DNA from: Antedon mediterranea
Taxonomy: Eukaryota > Echinodermata > Crinoidea > Comatulida > Antedonidae
Direction: 5' to 3'
Assembly (NCBI RefSeq): GCF_964355755.1
Contig: NC_092679.1
Coordinates: 17,350,932-17,414,931 of the forward strand
Length of the DNA stretch: 64,000 nt
The notes under the pieces were generated by a model. The model saw only the letters and a program-made list of their open reading frames with translations. It made no database searches and was not told where the DNA came from. A program made the translations under genes and the position numbers. This document shows positions 58,116 through 64,000 of the stretch, one piece after another. The number at the start of each line of letters is the position of its first letter. The first letter of the stretch is position 1.

Positions 58116-61100
58116 ATGCAATTGAAACATACGAAAACATTCCTTACTCCTCAGGTAGTGTTGTGTATTTGATTTCTAGAGTTGTGTGTACATAACACGT
58201 ATTAATTTACTGTAAACAACTTGCGTTGCTTAGGACGCTGTTATTGTTGTCAAGCTGAAACTGGCCGGGTGCCGTGAGGTTAGGCCCCCGTACCGTGTAG
58301 TCAGAACACTGACCTAGGCCTAGCCTAGAATTTCAAACAAAAAAATTAACCTTATCCTCTGTTAGCGTGGTAGGACTAGGTTCTTATTTTCAATTTAGTA
58401 TTATAATACTACAGAATTTAAATAGGCCTAGGATAATTAAAAAAGCATTTACAATTTTAAATAAATTAAATTTGTTCAGGATGGAGCTGCTAAAATCACA
58501 GCATTGGCATGGTCACCTAATAACAATAAGTTAGCTGTTTGTACTGTTGATCGTGTAATTCTACTTTATGATGAACACGGTGAAAGAAGAGATAAGTTCT
58601 CAACCAAACCCATTGACTCAAAGGTACAGTAAAATATATTAATTATAATATTGACTTGTTGTATTGTATCTTAGTTAGGCCAGTTTTATATATACTTATT
58701 AGAAAATTGTGTAAACGGCGGATATCTCTGCATATCTCGGCACGGTCAACAGTTGAGTAATAATATTAATTTACAATTTTATTTTGCAGTATGGAAAGAA
58801 AAGCTACGCAGTGAAAGGTTTGGCGTTTTCACCCGATTCAACAAAAATTGCTGTTGGTCAAACAGACAACATTGTCTACGTGTACAAAATTGGAGATGAT
58901 TGGTATGGGACATCCTTGGATTTTAAAAATTCTATGTTATTACAATTAAATACAACTTCATAAATACGTTTGATAAGAAGTTAAAAATCTGTTTTAAAAT
59001 TAATTTCAAGAATCATTTGTCAATTTAGGGACTCAAAGAAAGTTATCTGCAACAAGTTTGTCCAGCAGAGTGCTGTTACCTGCCTAATCTGGCCTCCTGA
59101 CAACCAGATCATTGTAGGCCTAGCTGACGGAAAGGTGCGAGTGGCTAATACCAAGACCAACAAATCATCTACAGTGTATGGTACTGATTCTTATGTAGTG
59201 TCTGTAGCACACAAGTGAGTATATGCATTCAATCTTTTCATATTGGTTTTTAACAGGTTAAAACTGTATAATTATATAAGGGCCAGCGCTGTCTGAGTTA
59301 AATCCTGACGAGTCGTCTTGAGATAGCGTCAAGCATAATTTTTAGGTCGTTTTAAGATGCTTAATTTTTTCCCGACTAGACTGTTGGGCCTTGTCGTACG
59401 ACGCTGTCTGAGTTAAATCCTGACTACTCGTCTTGAGATAGATGTGTTTTGTCAATTATGACACAATACACAGTATAGATGTGCCAAATTATTTAATGAA
59501 ATTTCTTTCAGTTCATCTGGAAAAGGAATTGTATCTGGTCATGCTGATGGCACAATTGTCCGCTATTTCTTTGAAGACGAGGGCACAGGAGAGTCGCAGG
59601 GAAAGATCTGCACACACCCATGTCCTCCGTATAGCCTCTGCTGGGCTGGAAGCAGTGTCGTGGCTGCAGGATGTGACAAAAAGATAATGGTGTATGGAAG
59701 AGATGGTCGTTGCATCCAGCAGTTTGATCACAGCAGAGATCCAGATGAACATGAATTTACAGTGGCTGCCAACAGTCCAAGTGGCCAGTCTGTCGTTATT
59801 GGTAGCTATGACAGGTATGTCCTTTTTTTATTAAGTTTTTGTTAAGTTTATTGATCTACTATCCATTCTGTTCGATATGATGACGTAATGGTAAGGGAAT
59901 TGGACTAGCATGTAAGAGATTTGGGTTCGAGTCTTGTCTGTGCCATATGATTGTATCCTTAGGTAAAATGCTTCATACTCTCATTACATTGTCTGTTAGA
60001 TGGTATGTATCACATTGATGCTATTTAATGTACTTGGTGTTGTGTAGAAGACTTACATTTATAGTGTCATTCTGTAAAGCAAAGTTCAATTGTTGTTATT
60101 GTATGAAATAATATGGAATTGTTGTTCAGAAGCTATAACATGTTTATACATATGTTGCTATTGTCAATTCTTGCAGATTGCGTGTTTACAACTGGTCACC
60201 TAGGAAAGGTATATGGGAAGAGGCTAAGAGAAAGGACATTAAAAATCTATACACGATAACTACACTAGCCTGGCGTAAGGATGGATCCAAATTAGTAGCT
60301 GTAAGTATATCAAATTGAGTACATAGTTTTAAATAACACAGTAGGCCTAAAAAAGTTTACATTTTCAGAATGTATTATACAAAATAGAGACTAAAAGCTT
60401 CAAGAATTCTGGTTTTCATTTTCTAATTACCTGCTTTGTTTTTTTATTCCTTCTGTAAACATAACTTTTTTACGTAAGCGTGGTTCCCACTAGCGACGCA
60501 ACACAAAGACGTAACGCAACGCAAGTGAATTGACCAATCACAAGCGATGGCTTATTCGCTTGTGATTGCTAACTGTCTATAACTTCGCTTGTCATTGGTT
60601 AAAACGTTGCGTTTACGTCCTTGCGTTGCATCCTAGTGGGAACCAAGCTTAATATAGTTTTAATGTATTGTATTGATATTTTTCAATGTTTTATATATTG
60701 TATGTGTTTTTAAGCATCAAGGAAAACCAATTTCATGTTCATGACAATAAAGATTTATCTTACCTTAAAAGCTTCAATTCATACTGTATAGCACAAAAAA
60801 CATAATTTCTGGTGTTGATTCCTACTGGCTTTCCGTTTGTCCACTGCGTACCACCCATCTCAATATTAACAACCGAAATCAATCGACACTATGATGGTTA
60901 AATATTTAGATCTAATAAAGCATTTTGAAACAACAATCTTAATTGTAATAGGGAACACTTTGTGGTGGAGTGGAGATGTTTGATTGTTCGCTTCGTCGCA
61001 CTATTTTCAAAAACAAGTTCGAGATGACTTACGTGGGTCTGAGCCAGGTCATAATAAAAAATCTTTCATCTGGAACACGAGTTGTACTTAAATCACACTA

Positions 61101-63792
61101 CGGATATGAGGTGAGTACGGAAAAATTTGATTTTTGTGTGGTAACTAATAGCTACTGTACAATAATTGATGTACAATAGGTATAGTTAAGAATCTATACA
61201 GTCTGTATTGCTTTAGTACACCGTTAGAAATTTAGGATTAGAAATATTTGTATATGTAAAGCTCTGTCAACATTATCAAACTAGTGTGATGTGCCCAAAT
61301 ATGGTAATAATATGACATCATCATGCCCATTTTTTGATAGTGTAGACAGAGCTTAATATTAAATCTCTTTCTCTCAATTATAACCATTTTTATATCCACT
61401 TTTACTTTAGATTGAGCCTGTATTGCATTTAGTACAACTACAACATTACAAATTTGGGATTTGTCTTCACTAATGTATTTAATATTTAATCTCTTTCTCT
61501 CAATTATATAGTTTTTAACCAATGTGTCCCCTTTTATTAAAGATTGAGGAGGTTAAAATCCTGGGTAAGGATCGCTATCTGATAGGGCACACATCTAACA
61601 CTTTGTTGCTGGGTGACTTGTCAACAAACAAGCTTAGTGAAGTTCCTTGGCAAAGTAGTGGTGGCAATGAGAAGTTCTTTTTTGATAATGAATGTGTAAG
61701 TATGCTGTTTGATATTCATTCATGCAAATTTATTCAAATTTACAATACACTTTCTGTGTTAGTTATCTATACAAATTAATTCTAAATTACATAAATATTA
61801 ATATAGTAGTACTAGAATTAATCCTATTGAAATAAAAAATTCAAAACTTGTTTAAATGTTTTTTTTTTCAGGTCTGCATGATCTTCAACGCTGGTGAGCT
61901 TTCCCTTGTGGAGTATGGCAACAATGAAGTACTGGGATGTGTTAGAACAGAGTTCATGAACCCTCATCTTATCAGGTAAAATATTTTTTCCTTTAACAAT
62001 AGGACCTATGCATTGATGTGTCATTGGTTGTCGTCCTGACTCAAAACCATCAGAACTTAGAACCATCAGAACTTAGAACCATTAGAACCATCAGAACTTA
62101 GAACCATCAGAATTTAGAACCATCAGAACTTATAACCATCAGAACTTATAACCATCAGAACTGTGTCAAGGAATAGAGTGAGGAAGCACGTCTGAACTTT
62201 CCTGTATGCTCACAATGAATTAACATGACCTGACATGTTACGATAATAATAATACTTTAAAACAAGATAAAGTATAGTTAACTCTCATTGTATGGGCATA
62301 CATTTTTTGGTCCCTGTCATTGTTTCGTTTTATATTTGGCATGTTCCTTTATCCAATATTTCATTTAATATAAAAAGAACTTCTAAAGCTTGGTTCCCAC
62401 TAGAACGTAACGCAAGGACGTAAACGCAACGCAAGCGTTTTAACCAATGACAAGCAAAGTTATAGACAGTTAGCAATCATAAGCCATCGCTTGGGATTGG
62501 TCAATTCACTTGCGTTGCGTTACGTCCTTGTGTTGCGTCTAGTGGGAACCACGCTTAAATTTGTATTACAGTGTGCGTTTGAATGAGCGCAAGCAGCTTG
62601 GTGTTGATGACAACAAGAAGATGGCATACCTTGTAGATCTGAAAACCATCGCGATTGTTGATCTTGTTACTGGATTCCCAATGGCCACCATGGCACATGA
62701 TTCAAAGATTGATTGGTTAGAGTTGAACGAGACAGGACATAAGCTTCTATTCAGGGATAAACGATTAAGGGTAATTTATATAGTTGTTAATGAAATAAAT
62801 AAATTCCAAATTTTAGAATAAGCTAGATGTCAAACTTAAAAATGTTATTCTTTAAGTTCCCTGTAAGTGATTTTCTTGTATTAAAATTGATTTATATATT
62901 TTACATTGATTAAATAATGTCGGGTATTTCACCTTTTTTTTCCTCTTCTTTATCTAGCTTCACCTCTTTGACATCATTACTGAAACAAAAACAACAATAC
63001 AGAATTATAGCTCCTATGTACAGGTAAAAGGTTATTGATTATGTGATTTGTATATGAATACCAATTTATATTTTGAAGATTACAAGAATGATTAAAATAT
63101 ACATATACCTATCGAAATTTAAATATAGCATGGTACAATCCTGAGTCTATTTTGAAGCCTTTAAAATACTAATATTTAGTATTAATGATGCATTGATAAA
63201 TCGAATGTTTCTGTTTATCTTCAGCAAATCCTTTGTAAGAACAACAAACAAATCATGTAGCGCCTGCATTAGAATCAAAATCAGAACTTCTAGAACATTT
63301 GTCTGTATGTGCTCATCATCTTTTTTATTCATATATAATGTATGACTCTTTTATTTTCTACTGTTTTCTTATTTTTAGTGGGTTCCTCAAAGTGATGTGG
63401 TTGTTGCTCAGAATCGAGACAGTCTCTGTGTTTGGTACAATATAGACCATCCTGAAAAGGTTACAATGTTTCCTATCAAGGTTTGTACCATTTTAAATTT
63501 GATTTGTATTTATAACTGGTAATTGATTGACTTTTTGCATCGCGAGTGTGTGCGTTCATTAGATAAAAATTCTGCCGATTACATCATATTGTTTACTGTA
63601 TTGTATTTAGTATCATGTGAATTAACAAAGATTACCAATTACAACTTTTTTGTAGGGTGATATTATTGATCTTGAGCGTGTAGATGGTAAGACTGATGTG
63701 ATCGTTAAAGAAGGTGTTACTACTATCTCATACACATTAGACGAGGGATTAATTGAGTTCAGAACGGCTATTGATGATGGAGATTATTCAAG
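58116..63792 (+). CDS. IFT172: Intraflagellar transport protein IFT172, 5' 13 coding exons
   Basis: The largest IFT-B subunit, needed to build cilia; an N-terminal WD40 propeller region followed by helical TPR repeats. Exons: 58116-58154, 58480-58623, 58790-58902, 59029-59214, 59512-59814, 60177-60300, 60952-61110, 61543-61695, 61872-61975, 62572-62770, 62958-63023, 63379-63480, 63656-63792; all phases agree, giving about 609 residues. Family landmarks in order: [176 protein letters not shown]. The first exon is only 13 codons. No breaks seen. The donor at 63793 leads out of the window; vertebrate IFT172 is about 1,750 residues, so roughly two thirds is missing. Confidence 0.96.
59286..59455. 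repeat. Direct repeat in an IFT172 intron
   Basis: GCTGTCTGAGTTAAATCCTG followed by ACxAxTCGTCTTGAGATAG occurs at about 59287 and 59402, 115 bases apart, with unrelated sequence between. Probably a local duplication or the long terminal parts of a small element. Confidence 0.6.
59876..60110 (+). mobile_element. tRNA-derived SINE in an IFT172 intron
   Basis: An A-box-like TAATGGTAAGGG and a B box GGGTTCGAGTCTT (59923-59935) are followed by GTATCCTTAGGTAAAATGCTTC, a decayed form of the TGTCCTTGGGCAAGACACTT body known from many metazoan tRNA SINEs. The 3' end is not sharply defined. Confidence 0.65.
60476..60650. mobile_element. Palindromic MITE, family 2, copy A
   Basis: The ends AAGCGTGGTTCCCACTAG and CTAGTGGGAACCAAGCTT are inverted. 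Inside them CGTAACGCAACGCAAGTGAA, GACCAATCACAAGCGATGG and their complements pair, so the 175-base element can fold along nearly its whole length. It abuts a LINE tail (60657). Confidence 0.82.
60657..60766 (+). mobile_element. LINE 3'-end fragment (same family as 21557-22575)
   Basis: TGTATTGTATTGATATTTTT, GTGTTTTTAAGCATCAAGGA, AAACCAATTTCATGTTC and GACAATAAAGATTTATCTTA match, in order, the complement of 21580-21710. Only the last ~110 bases of the LINE are present, a severe 5' truncation. Confidence 0.8.
61259..61354. mobile_element. Palindromic MITE, family 1, copy 4
   Basis: AAGCTCTGTCAACATTATCA at the left and TTTGATAGTGTAGACAGAGC at the right, around GTGATGTGCCCAAATATGG, a core shared with the copy at 43915. 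It is 96 bases long and lies in the IFT172 intron 61111-61542. Confidence 0.75.
62045..62162. repeat. Minisatellite, 16-bp unit, in an IFT172 intron
   Basis: About seven to eight units of AACCATCAGAACTTAG with small changes (TTAG, ATTAG, TTAT). One unit is shortened (AACCATTAG). Likely variable in copy number. Confidence 0.85.
62386..62556. mobile_element. Palindromic MITE, family 2, copy B, next to a splice acceptor
   Basis: AAGCTTGGTTCCCACTAG at the left and CTAGTGGGAACCACGCTT at the right. The body matches copy A (60476) in the opposite orientation. The right end is 15 bases from the first base of the IFT172 exon at 62572, so the branch point and polypyrimidine region of that intron overlap the element. 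Confidence 0.82.
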
Positions 63793-64000
63793 GTATAGGG
63801 CGAAAATAAATTAAACAGATATAGATTCTTTTTATTGTCCAATATAAATGGAAATTAAAGTGCTCATAAAATAATTATCTTAATAATTACTTAAATAAAT
63901 ATAAGGGGAAAAAAAGAAACTATCTAAACAACAAATCTTTTGTTATAATGCCATATCCCAGCTGGGTAGAACAATATTGATATGGCAACATTCATGTACT
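63793..64000 (+). other. IFT172 intron running off the window
   Basis: It follows the donor AG|GTATAG at 63793. AT-rich, with TCTTTTTATTGTCC and no further exon in the remaining 208 bases. Confidence 0.7.

Noticed and set aside
58215-58240. Possible RFX X-box half-site (GTTGCTTAGGAC) in IFT172 intron 1
   Set aside because: Only one half resembles the consensus and it lies downstream of the first coding exon.

Overview
This is an animal nuclear genome window. It is AT-rich, with long introns, GT-AG splice sites and many small mobile elements. Families such as protein kinase D, COA4 and IFT172 are animal or general eukaryotic genes. Dense 'taggcctac'-type sequence, tRNA-headed SINEs, palindromic MITEs and L2/CR1-like LINE fragments suggest a marine invertebrate deuterostome, probably an echinoderm; that assignment is inference.

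Layout. 1-13.1 kb: the N-terminal part of a protein kinase D gene (minus strand; five coding exons, first intron about 7 kb, 3' part off the left edge). 14.8-15.5 kb: a small two-exon COA4 gene (minus). 17.0-33.1 kb: three tandem paralogues (plus) of an unusual gene. In each, one exon encodes 6, 16 or 9 copies of a ~35-residue YVDNxxNRxxGRVG repeat and is spliced in frame to an exon encoding a non-RD, TKL-type protein kinase. 35.4-52.1 kb: a 26-coding-exon gene (plus) for a ~3,080-residue protein with an N-terminal OST-HTH/LOTUS-like domain, a sacsin/NO VEIN-type GHKL ATPase and a C-terminal DUF3883 nuclease-like domain. 54.3-56.3 kb: a broken LINE (minus). 58.1 kb to the end: the 5' 13 coding exons of IFT172 (plus), running off the right edge. 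Every splice junction given was read from the sequence and checked for phase.

Most interesting part. Kinase genes 1 and 2 share a compact TATA promoter with a GGAAATTCCC kappaB-type site eight bases upstream of the TATA box. Further kappaB-type sites lie upstream of gene 1, and one lies upstream of the NO VEIN-like gene. The promoter and 5' exon of the NO VEIN-like gene are duplicated 6.4 kb upstream, in front of kinase gene 3, which lacks the TATA/kappaB promoter. The repeat-kinase cluster and the ATPase/nuclease gene therefore look like one locally co-regulated module, possibly an inducible innate defence locus. The sequence supports the architecture and promoter sharing; the defence role is a hypothesis.

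Mobile elements. Paralogous 'empty sites' in the tandem duplication show that two LINE copies inserted after duplication. Two palindromic MITE families and a foldback element are present in several copies, some inside introns and one within 15 bases of an IFT172 splice acceptor.
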